Shown piece by piece: positions 43,236 through 54,729 of a stretch of DNA of 64,000 nucleotides. Source of the stretch: Cricetomys ansorgei (taxonomy: Eukaryota; Chordata; Mammalia; Rodentia; Nesomyidae); assembly GCA_026225945.1 (NCBI GenBank), contig JAMJFZ010001868.1:3756001-3820000 (forward strand), in the 5' to 3' direction. The position numbers and the translations under genes were made by a program. Every line of letters starts with the position of its first letter. The first letter of the stretch is position 1. The notes beneath the pieces are model-generated. The model searched no databases. It saw only the letters and a program-made list of their open reading frames with translations, and had not been told where the DNA came from.

Positions 43236-44479
43236 TACTCATCTTGTTCCTGAGAATATTTTCAAATATACTTCTTAAACATGCATCTCCTTCTGAGAAT
43301 GCATTTCTGGGATTTCTGAAATGAGACAAAATATAATGAATAAAATATGACAGCCCAAGTCAGGTACCAACTTCCTAAGATTTTGGTGTTAGCTTTGGTT
43401 TCTTTTCAGTTTTTGAAATCACTGTATTGCCTTTGAAAGAGACTCACCTATTCCATTATTGTGTGTTAGAGAAAGCTATTCAGTTCCAAAAGTAAGTCAA
43501 CTGATCCATTAAATAGAAAGAACATAGGTGGTCTCAAAAAGAAGAACTCTCAAAAAGGAAGGCTCTTTCTTGTTCTTTTCCTTGCTTGCTTCCTGTCTGA
43601 GCAGGAACTGCTCAGAGCTAGCCAGCTCCAAGCTGTCACCCCGCTGCCCTGTGTTGTGCGTGTTCCGGAGTGTGCGCCCGCAGACAGCAGCAGATGGCCT
43701 CAGGCTGGACACCTGGAAGGCTCATCAGATTATAGGGCACACATTTGTGATAATAGATTTAATTCAGTTTTTACTTAACATTTTTGGCTGATTTAGAGAC
43801 CCTGAGGTCAGTATGTAACTTGGCAAGACTGTTTCAAAAATTGTCCCAAATTTACCATCAATGGGCTGATCTTATACAATATTTTGTTTGTGCAATTCAG
43901 ACCAACTGGGTGAAAATGAATGAGAGGAGCGCAATCATGGGAACGGGGTGCTTGGAAACCCTATGAATGCATGAGTCACTCTGTGCGCCCTGGTCCACCC
44001 CACAAGGCCTGCTGCGGAGAGAGAGCAAGGACAGCTTGAGAGGGAATGCCACTGCCTTTTGTTCTGTTCCCAACTTCAGAACACGCACAGCGTTTGGCTA
44101 ATCAAGGACAACACGACGGTGATTGTAACCAAGCCATTTTCGTATTTTGGTTAAAATCTGATACAAACCTTGAGAACAAAAAATACATGATGTAAAGCTC
44201 CATCTTGCTCCCATGCTGATGCGCTGCTGCAGAATTTCATCTCTTTGCTATTGAAAATACTGTAAATTATCAACAATGGCATACACTGAGTACCTGCAGG
44301 AAAGTGTCTACACCTCTTTCTTTCCTTCTTTCTTTCCTTTTTTTGCAACACCCAATTTTCACTTAAGAAAAATATGCAGAATGGATGGATTGCTTTTTCT
44401 TCTTTTTTTTTTTTTTTTTTTTTGGAATCTCAAAATAAACCAAAAATAAAATGATCAGCAATCCTTTAAGAAAGTGATG
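43231..44479. other. unique sequence
   Basis: No feature was recognised apart from a TTTC-rich patch at 44315-44345 and a T run at 44403-44423. Confidence 0.4.
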
Positions 44480-45175
44480 AAAGGGTTAAAAGGTCACTAA
44501 CAAGAAAAGAAATGGGAATGGCCAATAGATGTATAGTGGGATGTTTCACCCAGATGTTAATTAGGAAAGTAAAATGTAAGATGGAGAAACCATCTCATAG
44601 CCTTCAAACTGGCAAAAAGTAAAAGAACTCAGAGTCTCACACCTAACAAAGTGGGTCTGTCGCCTGGTGTGGCCTCTTGACTGTTCTTAGTTAAGCAGAA
44701 GATTCACTTACTCGTCCTGCGACCAGCAATCCCTGCTTCCAGCTCTGACTCTTGCATACGGACACGGGAGCGTCCACTGCAGCATGATTAGAAGTAGCGA
44801 AACAAAGACAAAGTCAATAGCAATCTAAACACCCATCAGTGGAAGAGTAGACAAGATACTGTGGCATATTTACATAGTGAAATACAATACAGCCGTCAAA
44901 AATGCATGAGCTATGATAACAGTATCGTGGCTAGATCAATAGAGAGCCAGATAAAATACCCAAGATAAGAAAGCAAAAAAATCTTATGTTTGCAAAATTT
45001 GTAGAAGTTTCTGAAGCAAACAAGAGAACACTGCCTGACTCCTGTGAGGGTCTCTCAGGACGGAGGTAGGAAGATGAGGGAGTTCAGAGACGGCTTTCAA
45101 GGTAAGCAACATTTTTAAACTTGAGGGAAGAGGAGAGAAAATCTGAGGAAAACAAGATAAGAAAACCAATGTCCA
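44480..45175 (+). mobile_element. L1M (old mammalian L1) ORF2 end and 3'-UTR remnant
   Basis: Plus-strand L1M: gggaatggccaatagatgta, gagaaaccatctcatagcct, ccagcaatccctgcttccag, gcatgattagaagtagcgaa, taaacacccatcagtggaag, gtggcatatttacatagtga and caatacagccgtcaaaaat, in the order of the ORF2 3' end. Frames are broken. Confidence 0.85.
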
Positions 45176-45526
45176 CTATATACTTTTCTATTTTCATTAT
45201 ATTTAAAAGATATTCTAAAGTCTATAATATTTAGAATATAAGAAACAACTTTTATTTGGAAACCTAAGGTTTTTATTCCACTGTTGCTTCATCAACCCAG
45301 TTACAGGGAGGCATGTGTTCTTCCCAACAGCAGCCCCGCCCCAAGCCCAGTGGTACCCAGCACTCCCCCATCTGCCTTGTGGTCCTGATTTCCAATATTA
45401 AATCATCAAAGAGAACACAATTTGCTTAGAAGAGCTGACATCATCTACTCAAACAGAACGTGGAAGATCGAAGCTACCTCTTCCCTAGGCCTAGTTCAGA
45501 AAAGTCTACACTGCTGAAATCCAACT

Positions 45527-45592
45527 GCATTAGTTTCTCTTCTTGTTGCTGTGGGAAGACAGAGAAAGAAGCAATTGAAGGAAGGCAGGACC
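45527..45592 (-). mobile_element. short MaLR-type LTR end
   Basis: cattagtttctcttcttgtt gctgtgggaa followed by aagaagcaattgaaggaagg resembles the end of the rodent MaLR-type LTR seen elsewhere in the window. Short and uncertain. Confidence 0.4.
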
Positions 45593-45704
45593 ACAAATGC
45601 CACATGCCCAGCTTTTACAAGCAAAGTAAGTCTAGAGAAGGTTGAGTTGATATTGTATTTGCTTCACGAGTATCAGAACCTGAATGCAGACCCTCAGAAC
45701 ACAA

Positions 45705-45965
45705 GTAAAGAGCCAGGTAGATGGCATGTATTTGCAGTCCCAGTCACAGGAAGATGGGAGGCAGGGACGTGCTGATCTCTGGGAGCTCACTGGTAGTTAG
45801 TTTATCCTACTTGGTGAAGTTCCAGGCCAGAGAGACCCTGTCTCAAAGGATCCTGAGGAAGACTCTGACCTCTACAACTATGGACATACACATGCACATT
45901 CACAATTGTGTGCATATGTGTACCACCTTACATGAACATGTACGTATGCACACCTGCATGCATAT
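45705..45965 (+). mobile_element. B4-type SINE
   Basis: gccaggtagatggcatgtat, gatctctgggagctcactgg, ccaggccagagagaccctgt and gaagactctgacctctacaa, with a CA-rich 3' end (cacatgcacattcacaattg). Confidence 0.72.
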
Positions 45966-46092
45966 AAGCATATACACACAAACAAAAGCAAAACAAAGCA
46001 AAAGTTCCAAGCCCTCCTCACTACCTGAAAACACCCCCGATTCTGGTTCTAAAGTTTCCAGTATTATCGTTCCCTTTTTTCAGAAAAAAAAA

Positions 46093-46095
<3 letters not shown>

Positions 46096-46139
<44 letters not shown>

Positions 46140-46169
46140 CCCCCATGAACATACACACACACACACACA
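46096..46169. repeat. (TA)n and (AC)n microsatellites
   Basis: Pure TA repeats at 46096-46136 and AC repeats at 46153-46169, separated by 16 bp. Confidence 0.98.
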
Positions 46170-46509
46170 TTTGAAATATTCTTCTCATATAATAACATAT
46201 TCAATTTCACTTGCCTTCTGGAGCATCCTTTTAGCACACACAGTGTTCCCTTGTATGGACATTTCATAACTTATTTTAAAATTCTCCCATCGGAGGTCAT
46301 TTACGTATTACCAGATTGCCATTCATGAAAGCCTGCACCAGTGTAGGTCCCTGTCAACAGCGTATGGCTGTGTCCCTTTCCCTGTGTCCTCAACTGCACT
46401 GCAGACCAATGTGTGTCTTTCCTCCCTGGAAAGATAGTGGGAGACTCATTTGGACACAGTAATTTAAAGACAGGGATTTACTGAATGAACAAGACTTTTA
46501 AAATGTGTA
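46170..46509. other. unique sequence, nothing recognised
   Basis: No supported feature. Confidence 0.4.
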
Positions 46510-46577
46510 TCTGAGTTAAGTGTGGTGGAGTTCAAGGTCAGGCTGGGCTACAAAGGGAGCTCCTGTGTCAAAAAAGA
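46510..46577 (+). mobile_element. internally deleted B1-like fragment
   Basis: agttaagtgtggtggagttc joined directly to aaggtcaggctgggctacaa and gagctcctgtgtcaaaaaag. The central B1 block is missing. Confidence 0.6.
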
Positions 46578-46679
46578 TGTGTATAGAAGTACTGTGTAGT
46601 CTCCAGACCATGTTTATGTAGTCGCTGAAACACTAGAGAATGGTGGTCAGCCTCGTGAATGTTGGAGTGTTTCTTTGAC

Positions 46680-46790
46680 ACAGAACTTCTCTCCCACTGT
46701 GTCCTCCCTGAGGCTGGACATCAGGCCTGCTTTATCATTGTATCTCCAGGGCCTCACACAGAAAAGACTTCCTGAAGAAGTCAATCCAAG
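46680..46790 (+). mobile_element. L2 3' end fragment
   Basis: ctgaggctggacatcaggcc, ttatcattgtatctccaggg and cctcacacagaaaagacttc match the L2 3' end ('tttgtatccccagcacctagcacag'). Confidence 0.5.
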
Positions 46791-47729
46791 TGGCAGATAC
46801 AAAGGTACAGAGTCCACGCAGAGTGAACGTGGTCACGCCATGAAATTCAGAAGTTAAAGCTGTTTCCAAGGCAGGAAACTTAGTCCAGCTCCTCTGATTT
46901 AAATTTTCTAGCTTTCCTCATTAGTCTTGCACTGTTGTATTTGTTGCAAAACAATAAACTTTGATCTTACGTGAGCCCAAAGTGAGGAAATTACAGTCAA
47001 ATAAGAAGATATCTCTACTCACAGCAGAGGACCATTTTGCTTAGTGGTTTAACTAAGCTGTGGGAAGACGATGCTTTCCAATGACTTGAGTTGTTCTCCC
47101 AGGTTTTCAGTGTCGGTAACAGGAGAAAAGTATCTCTGCAGCCAGGACAGATTCCAGTGACACCCGCAACTGCCTGAACCATAGTAGCAGCCCCGGCGCC
47201 TGACCCTGCAAGTGCACCTCCATCACAAACCAGACAGGGAACAGCCTCGTCTTCCACGCAACTCCCAGACCAATGCAATGCCAGGAATTTCTTTTTGGAT
47301 GGATTTGTAATAAGCTCCAGAATGACTGTAGAAACAGCCACAATTGGCGTTCTATAGCAAGACATATTTTTAGACTCAACTCAGCTCTGCTCACACAGAA
47401 CTGGGCTCTGGACACTGTCCTCCAGGATTTCTCAAATTGTAGGGGTGGAGGGGGCAGGTCAGGACCTCACTGGGGTCACAGAGAGGAAAACAGCGAAGTA
47501 ACGAGAGGAATTTTCTTGAAGCTGCTCTGAAGGGCAACTCTGTTTAGCTGGTGACTTCATAGTCATCGAGACGGCTTGCCTCCCGGGCCACGTCACCATC
47601 TCTCAGCAGAGACAGATGCTTCTGAAACTAAACAAGATTAAACAAAAAAACCTCTAGTTGTTTTATTTCCTGGGGTTTCCTAGTGCCTAATGTTTTTAAT
47701 ACAGCATAGACAAAATGTTAATATTACTG
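46791..47729. other. unique sequence, nothing recognised
   Basis: Frames of 116 and 102 codons on the minus strand overlap one another (47015-47415) and show no domain. Likely chance. Confidence 0.4.
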
Positions 47730-47818
47730 ACATAGTAACTCATCCCTAGAATCTCAGCAGCTGGGAGGTGGCGGTGAGGAGATCAGGAGTGTAAGGCCAG
47801 CCTGAGCTCGGTTTGAGG
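47730..47818 (+). mobile_element. B1-derived SINE fragment
   Basis: ctcatccctagaatctcagc, agctgggaggtggcggtgag and gtaaggccagcctgagctcg resemble a degraded B1/RSINE. The 5' head and the tail are lost. Confidence 0.55.
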
Positions 47819-48104
47819 GTCAAAGCAGCTTCACCTGCACAGTCACATTGCATTAAGAGGGACAGAAAGGATGAAGAAGGGAAAAGAAAACTATATGCCT
47901 CGCACAGTGAGCACACAGGCCAGGCTTCCCATCCGAGGCTGCCGGCTGCACTGAGTAGCAAAAAGGTTAAGCCCCCAACCCAGCTGACTTGTGGGATGAA
48001 AAATACACTACCACCTGTGCTATCGTTACCCCGCATGCTGCTGGGAAGCTGCTTTGTACAGTCATCTCCCTTAGTTAATGCAAGCGTATGGCTTATAGAT
48101 CCCT

Positions 48105-48185
48105 ATTCATAATTGAGCCTCAGAAAGACCAAGCCTCTCACCTCTGATAGCACAGCTTGGTAGGAATTCAAACTCTAGTGTTGAA
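48105..48185 (-). mobile_element. MIR fragment
   Basis: ttgagcctcagaaagaccaa, gatagcacagcttggtagga and attcaaactctagtg follow the MIR reverse-complement order. Confidence 0.5.
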
Positions 48186-48219
48186 GTCAATCATTTATTC
48201 ATAACTGTTCTTTCCCTTC

Positions 48220-48480
48220 CCTTACAGTGCTTGCCTGTAAGATGAACATACTCCCTCAAGCCTTTGACTTTAGCCTTGCCCACATGACTTGCCTCGGTGG
48301 ATAGAATGTGAGTGGAGAGACCACAAGGAGCTCTGAGTGACCTTGCGTGATGTCATTTGACCTCTTGAACTCGTTCCTACCCATCAGCCTCAAGAACATG
48401 CTTCTCCCCCCGACCCCCGCCAGCTTTGGGAATCGTTACAGCAGAAGTTGACCAACACACAAGATCCCTCTGCCTCTACA
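48220..48480 (+). mobile_element. possible MLT1-type MaLR LTR
   Basis: tttagccttgcccacatgac, ttgcctcggtggatagaatg, cttgcgtgatgtcatttgac and cgttacagcagaagttgacc loosely follow MLT1 LTRs. Confidence 0.45.
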
Positions 48481-48855
48481 GTCCAAGCACTCGGATTTGC
48501 TTCGCCTGCTTCTTATGTCTGGTCCCATCAAACAGCACGCCCCAGATTCTCCTGTTCTTTTTCTTTTTCATACTCAGTTGAAAACAGTGAAAATGTTTAC
48601 TAGTTGTGATGCAAAGACTTCACAATATAGATGGAACAGAAGTAAGAATTAGGGCTTGCAAGTAGATGATGATGTCTATGCTTTGCAGAACCCACCCACT
48701 GTTTCAATACTCACTACCTAATGAGGCATCCAGATATTCTCACCACACGATCAGTACTCAGTGCCTGCTTACAGAGTTGCAAGCAATCAGTCAGTATGAA
48801 CTTGGCTTAAGAGAAATAGAAAACTCTGGTAATTAATAATAAAAGTGATCTTTAG
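48481..48855. other. unique sequence, nothing recognised
   Basis: No supported feature. Confidence 0.4.
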
Positions 48856-49070
48856 GAACCAAAAAGATGGCTCATCAGTTAAGAGCACTTGCTTCTCTTA
48901 CAGAGGGCCCAAGTTCAGTTTCCAGCCCCCATGTCAGGCAATTTATGATGGCCTGCAACTCTAGCTTCGGGGTGTCTAACACCCTCCTCTGGCCTCTGCA
49001 AACGTCCACACACATGTGGCACACAGCCACACACAGTCACAGACATAGATGCGCACACATAAAACAGAAG
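48856..49070 (+). mobile_element. B3 SINE
   Basis: aaaaagatggctcatcagtt (A box region), cccaagttcagtttccagcc (B box region), gatggcctgcaactctagct and accctcctctggcctctgca, then a CA-rich end. Confidence 0.88.
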
Positions 49071-49073
49071 TAA

Positions 49074-49208
49074 GGCTGGGCTTGGTGACCACATCTTTAA
49101 TCCAAGCCTTTGGAAGGTAGAGGAAGGTGGAGTTTGAGAGCGAGAGCAACCTGGTCTCGGTAGTGAGTTCCAGGCCAACAGGGATTCATGATTAAACCCC
49201 GTCTCAAA
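49074..49208 (+). mobile_element. B1 SINE
   Basis: ggctgggcttggtgaccaca, ttaatccaagcctttggaag, gtgagttccaggccaacagg and accccgtctcaaaaaac. It is the left arm of an inverted B1 pair. Confidence 0.85.
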
Positions 49209-49214
49209 AAACAA

Positions 49215-49374
49215 TGCTTTTTTAGTTTTCGTTTTTTGAGACAGGATCCACTTTGTAACTCTGGCTGTCCTGGACCTCACTGTACAGACCAGACTGGCCT
49301 CAAACTCACAGAAATCCACCTGCCTCTGCCTCCCAAGTGCTAGGATTAAAGGTATGGACTGCCACACCAGGCTC
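49215..49374 (-). mobile_element. B1 SINE
   Basis: gttttttgagacaggatcca, ctggctgtcctggacctcac, gtacagaccagactggcctc, tgcctctgcctcccaagtgc and ctgccacaccaggct. Right arm of the inverted pair, tail-to-tail with the copy at 49074-49208. Confidence 0.93.
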
Positions 49375-49429
49375 AAAAAAATTGAATTAAAAAAAAAATG
49401 AAAATCTGAAAGTTATCTTTTGATTTGTT

Positions 49430-49515
49430 TTTTAATCATGGGCACAGCTCTGTACTAAAATGTCATTTAATCCTAACAACGTACTAAGAAACATATGTTT
49501 CAGAGACGGCCATCA
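49430..49515 (-). mobile_element. MIR fragment
   Basis: aatgtcatttaatcctaaca, acgtactaagaaacatatgt and ttcagagacgg correspond to the inverted 3' half of MIR. Confidence 0.45.
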
Positions 49516-49579
49516 CACCCCCATAACCGCCCTGTCTGTCTTCATTAGTAGAAGATACCTATAGTTAGGCATCAACAAG

Positions 49580-49910
49580 CACTACATTTCCCATGCTCCT
49601 TTGTAGGTCAGGAGGTGGCCATATGGCTAAGGCTTGGCCAATCAAATTTGAACAATTCCTAAGCTGTGCCTTCAAGAAAAAATAGTGATTCTTCACTTTC
49701 CCTTTTTCTCCTTCTCACTAACTGGACTCAGATGCGATGCCAATAACTGAAGAAGTCATGCTACTATAAGAAAGGGCCCAGTGTAGAGAATGAAAGGTCA
49801 GCAAGGTATATAGAGGGTTGGGTCCTGACACTGTTGGACTGCCACAGTCGTCAGAACCGTGTATCCTTCAGCAAAGAGCTACCTATGTACCCAACTGGTC
49901 TCCCCAGTAA
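49580..49910 (+). mobile_element. possible old LTR (MLT/MER class)
   Basis: gtaggtcaggaggtggccat, aaggcttggccaatcaaatt and ctccttctcactaactggac, with a ttcagcaaagagctacctat end, resemble an ancient mammalian LTR. Family not fixed. Confidence 0.35.
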
Positions 49911-49997
49911 AGATCAGGAGCATCTGTAGACTTTCTCATTGAAACTGCAATGCCACCTATGGTCAGTCTCATGGATTACATATTATGTCTCCTACCA

Positions 49998-50188
49998 TTT
50001 TTAATGATTTATTTTTATTTTATGTGTATTGATGTTTTGCCTGCATGTATGTCTGTGTGTGGATGTTGGATCCCCTGGAACTGGAGTTACAGACAGTTGT
50101 GAGCTGCCGTGTGGGTGCTGGAAATTAAACCAGGCTCCTCTGGAAGAGCAGACAGTGCTCTTAACTGTGGAGCCATCTCTCCAGCCCC
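49998..50188 (-). mobile_element. B3 SINE
   Basis: Reverse complement: attttatgtgtattgatgtt, ccctggaactggagttacag, tgtgagctgccgtgtgggtg, ctggaagagcagacagtgct and gagccatctctccagcccc. Clean copy with T-rich tail on the left. Confidence 0.95.
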
Positions 50189-50324
50189 TCTGCTTTAAGT
50201 ATACTAGGAACATAGGAATGGGGCTTACAAGAAGATCACAGACTAGATCTTATATAATGAAATTCCCTTCTGCTCCTAGAAAGGCTCTTCATTAGTTACA
50301 AGGTAACACTCAAAAAGAAAAGAT

Positions 50325-50465
50325 GAGGGCCAGGCTTGGTGGTTCGAGTCCTTGAACTCGGGACAATAATGCCGGCAGACTAGAATGAGGCAGGAGGATT
50401 GCAAGTATGAGTCTAGCTTAGGCTATACAGCAGAAGCCTATCTTAAAAAAATAAAAACAAAAGAG
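50325..50465 (+). mobile_element. B1-derived SINE (RSINE-like)
   Basis: gggccaggcttggtggttcg, tgaggcaggaggattgcaag, tatgagtctagcttaggcta and agcctatcttaaaaaaataa. Diverged. Confidence 0.6.
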
Positions 50466-51174
50466 GGAAGGAAAGAAGAAAGGAAAAGATCTAACATGTC
50501 AATCAAACCATTTTGAAATTATAAAAAAGTTACCCTAATTGAAATATTAACTAATGTGCTATTCTCACTAACAATGAACTTAGCCCTAAGATTGAGCCTT
50601 GAGGAACTAAAGGTATATGAAGTCATCAAAGTTAGAAATAGATTTCATACTGAGTTATTTTCCTTGTTTCATCCTGCTAAGGCAGCAGTTTTATATATGT
50701 ATCATATTTAATGTCATGTAAGAACACTAATGTATATGTATACTTCTAATGAATACTCAATGTATGTAATCAGTACATATTTGTTTTGAGAATGCCTGTC
50801 CAAATTATTTTCCTGATTAAAAGACACAATAAAAAAATTAAAATATAGCCCAAATGGGACAAGCATGTTCAGCCTTAGCCATGGATTCCTGATGCCCAGA
50901 GCTGGGTTCACACCACACATTAGCCCTGAATGTCAAGTCTCAGCAAAGACATATTTCTTTCTATATGTCATATTTTTCCTCAGTGCAATACCTGTTAGAT
51001 CATGGAATCAAATTATCTCACATTGGACCAGCACATACTGGATAGACTGAAATGGGCTAAAATGACATTCCTGAATGATAAGGTATTGTACATGTGAAAA
51101 GTGTCAAGCAAAGATTCTGATTTTTGTGTGCAAAAGAATATTGCCAAACATCTCTGAGTTGTGTATTTTTGTCA
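50466..51174. other. unique AT-rich sequence
   Basis: No repeat family or gene was recognised. Confidence 0.4.
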
Positions 51175-51293
51175 TTTACCGAGTGTCTACAATGTAGGGG
51201 AGCATTCCTCCATGTCCTAGTTAACCATCGTAATGACAGAAGTATGCACATCTTTGTAGCAGGCTCTGTCCTACACACTTGGCATGTGTGGTC
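51175..51293 (-). mobile_element. MIR fragment(s)
   Basis: catttaccgagtgtctacaa and gtagcaggctctgtcctaca resemble the inverted 5'/3' margins of MIR. MIR-like words resume after the MER2 (51640-51675), which suggests an insertion within MIR. Confidence 0.35.
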
Positions 51294-51535
51294 CACTGAC
51301 CCTCAGTATCTGAGGGAGATTAGTTTGAGGATGCTCACAGATATAAAAAAAATCCACAAATATTCAAGTCTTTTACTTGATAATCTACATAAAACGATGT
51401 ATTATTTGCACATCCTCCCACACTCTTAAGGAATCTCTACAGTGCCTAATATAATATAGTCGCCATACTGTGTTGTTTATGGTGTAAGGGGCAAGAAAAG
51501 GGTCTGCACATATTCACTATAAGTAAGGGGTTATT
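51294..51535 (+). mobile_element. MER2-like (Tigger-derived) DNA transposon
   Basis: gaccctcagtatctgaggga, gattagtttgaggatgctca, atttgcacatcctcccacac, tctacagtgcctaatataat and gaaaagggtctgcacatatt match MER2 in order. The right terminus is missing. Confidence 0.8.
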
Positions 51536-51984
51536 TTTTTCAAGCTGTGTTTTTCAGATTCACAGATGTGAAACTCATGAGCATGAGTATGGCCATATGT
51601 GAAACCCATGAGCTTATACATGTCCATATAAACATTAAATTCTCACAGAGACTCTCTGAACATCTATGTAGTAGAACACCTATGGCAGTGGCTCAGCAAA
51701 TAAAACAAGGAGATGCATTCATAGGTGCAAACCCTGCCAGACCTCGGCAGAGGGAACCACTATCATGTCAAACACCATACTGGACAGTGGAACCCTGAGC
51801 ATCTAAGCTCAGGTGTTCTTATTGATACAGAACTTCTCAGGTGTTCTACTGATAGCACATGCAGATCATGAGCAATCCAACACCCCCCACATGAATCCAA
51901 CACCTGCAGACATCACAAAATGCCAAGATCGTCACCCAGCAACAATACACAAAATAACCATTTTAAACATAACTAAAAATAAGC

Positions 51985-52268
51985 TTCTACAACAAGGCAT
52001 TAGTAACCCCACCTTACAGAGGAAGGAACTAAAACATACAGAATCTAAGTGTCTCCCTCACCCCATGTACCTAAATCCAAAATAGCAAAGCCAGGATCCA
52101 ACTCTGGCATTCTAACCCCAAATGATGAACTTAGCCACTGTGATTTACTGATGACTTAGCAAGGAGGATACTAGCTCCATCTTATAGATAAAAACTGTGA
52201 GGCACTGAGTGGTAAAAAGAGGACTTGAACTCGACCCAAAGTCATCCAAAGTTAAAGCCGTGATGTTC
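51985..52268 (-). mobile_element. two adjacent MIR copies
   Basis: First copy 51985-52140: agtaaccccaccttacagag, gcaaagccaggatccaactc. Second copy 52165-52268: ctccatcttatagataaaaa, gaggacttgaactcgaccca. Both inverted. The repeated 'ttacagatgagg...' and 'ggattcgaacccag' equivalents show two separate insertions. Confidence 0.7.
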
Positions 52269-52439
52269 CCTAAAGCCAGTATCATGATAGTTGGTCCTGT
52301 TTCTGGAGAGTGGGTGGACGGTGGTATCTCATCTCGCTATAATTTTTCCACAGAGAAATTATATGGAAATGTTCACGTTGCTATTTTCTTATTCATTTAC
52401 TTCATCATCCATATTTTCCTTCTTTATTTTATTATTATT

Positions 52440-52668
52440 TTTTTGCAGTTCTGGGGATTGAACATGAGACCTCATGAATGCCAGGCAAGTGCTCTGCTTT
52501 TAGGCTATATTCTTAGCTCTCTTCCTACTTTTTGTTTTGATACAGAGTCTCACTAGTCTAGCCTTGAACATGCTCTGTAGCCAAGGCTTGCCTCAAACTT
52601 GCAAGCCTCCTGCCTTGGCCCCTAAGCAGTTGGGAGGGCAGGGCTGAGTCATGCTACCACACCAGTAC
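52440..52668 (-). mobile_element. ID_B1 / B4 SINE
   Basis: Reverse complement. ID-like part on the left: gttctggggattgaacatga, caggcaagtgctctgctttt. B1-like part on the right: ttttgatacagagtctcact, agccttgaacatgctctgta, gcctcctgccttggccccta. Confidence 0.78.
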
Positions 52669-52779
52669 TGACATTGTAAATCTGTATTTTCTACTTTTTT
52701 TCCTTAAAAAAAAAACCAAAACAACTATTCTAATGATGATAATTTTAGGCTGTGTGGAAGGGCATTTGGGAAGAGATTT

Positions 52780-52979
52780 TATTATTTTAGTGATTTATTT
52801 CTTTTTATTTTATGTGCATTGGTGTTTTGTCTGAATGTATGCCTGTGTGAGAGTCTTGAATGTCCTGGAACTGGAGTTCGAGACAGTTATGAGCTTCCAT
52901 GTAGGTGTTAGGAACTGAACCCTGGTCCTCTAGAAGAGCAGCCAGTGCTCTTTAACTGTTGAGCCATCTCTCCAGCCCC
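52780..52979 (-). mobile_element. B3 SINE
   Basis: Reverse complement: ttttatgtgcattggtgttt, tgtcctggaactggagttcg, gaactgaaccctggtcctct, agaagagcagccagtgctct and gagccatctctccagcccc. Confidence 0.93.
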
Positions 52980-53484
52980 TGCATTTTCTCCTTTTAAGTC
53001 ATATTTCAATTTGTTAAGGGTTTGTCTCGTTAAATATACAGTCTGTAGGTTAAACTCAAATGATACGATAGCTCAAATACAATGTTTTCTTCTTAGTGGC
53101 GGGAAGAAAAAAAAGTGTTCCTGATTGGTCAACAGCTGACCAATAAGAGTAATCCAAGGTGGGAGTCCCTCCACTGGTGGGCCTGCTGTTAATATGAGGC
53201 TTCAGAGACACCATGCTATGGAAGAAGGGAAATATCCCACATGGATGCACACCTCAGCATGCAGAAAGAATGTGATGAAGAGTGGGAAATGGATTCTGGC
53301 CACGTCCTCATGAATGGGAACAGCAAACGGGCTGAACGGACAGCCCGCTATCCCTTCTCTTCTACAGTGATAGCGACCAAAAAGCAGAGAAAGGTGCGAC
53401 GAATGAGCACTCTAACTCTGAGTCATCTTTAATTTTTTATTAGGCTTTTGCTAAGCAACATGAAAATTATCATTGTATTTTACG
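52980..53484. other. unique sequence, nothing recognised
   Basis: A 63-codon plus-strand frame (53241-53432) has no features. No supported element. Confidence 0.4.
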
Positions 53485-53930
53485 CCTGTAGCTGGTCAAG
53501 CTGGCTAATTTTACACGTCCGTTTACCACTACCTAATCACCTTGGAGGAGACTCCATAAAACAAGGAACTATTTACATTAGATTGGCCTGAGATCGTGGA
53601 GGAGACTGCCCTGAGTGTTAATGGAGGTGGACAGACCCACCCTTAATGTGGGAGGCACAACTTCACAGACTGGGCTCTGGACTGAATAAGCCCGAAGAGA
53701 GCCAGCTGAGCATAGGCAGCCCGGGGAGCAAGCAAGGATGCATTTATTCTCCCTCTGCTCTTGACTGTGGATATGATGTAGGTCGCTGTTTGAGTTCCTG
53801 CCCTGGCTTCCCTTCAGTGATGGGCTGTAACCTGGAATTGTAAGCTGAACAAACCATTTCCTCCCCTATGCTGCCTTTTGTCAAGACATTTTATCATAAC
53901 AACAGAAATTAAATTAGAGCATCACCTTTT
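53485..53930 (+). mobile_element. rodent MaLR-type LTR (name uncertain)
   Basis: gtagctggtcaagctggcta, tacattagattggcctgaga, agacccacccttaatgtggg, gggctctggactgaataagc, gagttcctgccctggcttcc, cttcagtgatgggctgtaac, gtaagctgaacaaaccattt and cattttatcataacaacaga follow a common rodent LTR order from the 5' to the 3' end. Confidence 0.65.
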
Positions 53931-54034
53931 CTTTTTAATGATATAGATTTCATACTCTTAAAGTAATTCAAAAGCCAATTTTCCCAACAATTACATCACA
54001 TTACACAACGGTGGGAATTTAAATTGGAAAGAAA

Positions 54035-54105
54035 CCTACTTCCCATTTTGCAAATGTAAAAACAAAGATGTGAGGTTGGGCAAGGTCGCACAGCTCCGTG
54101 CTGAC
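54035..54105 (-). mobile_element. MIR fragment
   Basis: ttcccattttgcaaatgtaa, gtgaggttgggcaaggtcgc and acagctccgtgctgacg follow the MIR core in reverse complement. Confidence 0.6.
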
Positions 54106-54729
54106 GTGTCTCTGTGGGGCCACAGTACCTTCTGTTATTAGCCTTAACTTCCTCAAGCAAAATGTCCTTCATGTTCAGATAGAATCTGAACTTTTCTAAC
54201 TTTTCCCATCCCTTCCCATTAGGGGAATTGCTTTTACTCTTGTCCAAGGAATTCACATCTCAAAGGCCAAAACATCCAAAACAGAAATAATATATCCTTA
54301 TAAGTGGCTTTCATTCACACCTGGCTCCTAAGGGCAATCTGCTCCCTTCCACACAGAGAACAGTTTGAGCCTCCTTCACCTATCTCCTGGCTTTCCGAGA
54401 GAGAATAAAGCAGTGCAATCTGTTTTGCTCACATGTTTTAGGAAGGGAATGGAGTCCCTATAGGTGTGCGTGCACAGGCTTGTGCATGCTGGGATGCACA
54501 CATCCAAATACATGAGTTCCACAAATGTTTTTGAGTGCTTGCTATGGACTGGGCAAATGCAGGAAATATAATATCAAGATAAACACAATTTCCTTTCATT
54601 ATCTGCACTTTGATAAACCATTTACTCTGACTACTTGTTCCTCTAGAAAGACTCCTAAGAAAAGATATAAAGTGTTTTTCCTTTTTAGAAAGTGTAACAT
54701 AGTCTGAAAAGGGCAGATATCTTAAGCAT
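54106..54729. other. mostly unique sequence
   Basis: A patch at 54515-54560 (ttttgagtgcttgctatgga) resembles the edge of a MIR/L2-class repeat. No gene was recognised. Confidence 0.35.

Noticed and set aside
45721..46269. 182-codon plus-strand frame
   Set aside because: It crosses a B4 SINE, CA-rich sequence and a TA microsatellite, producing YIYIYI runs. Not a gene.
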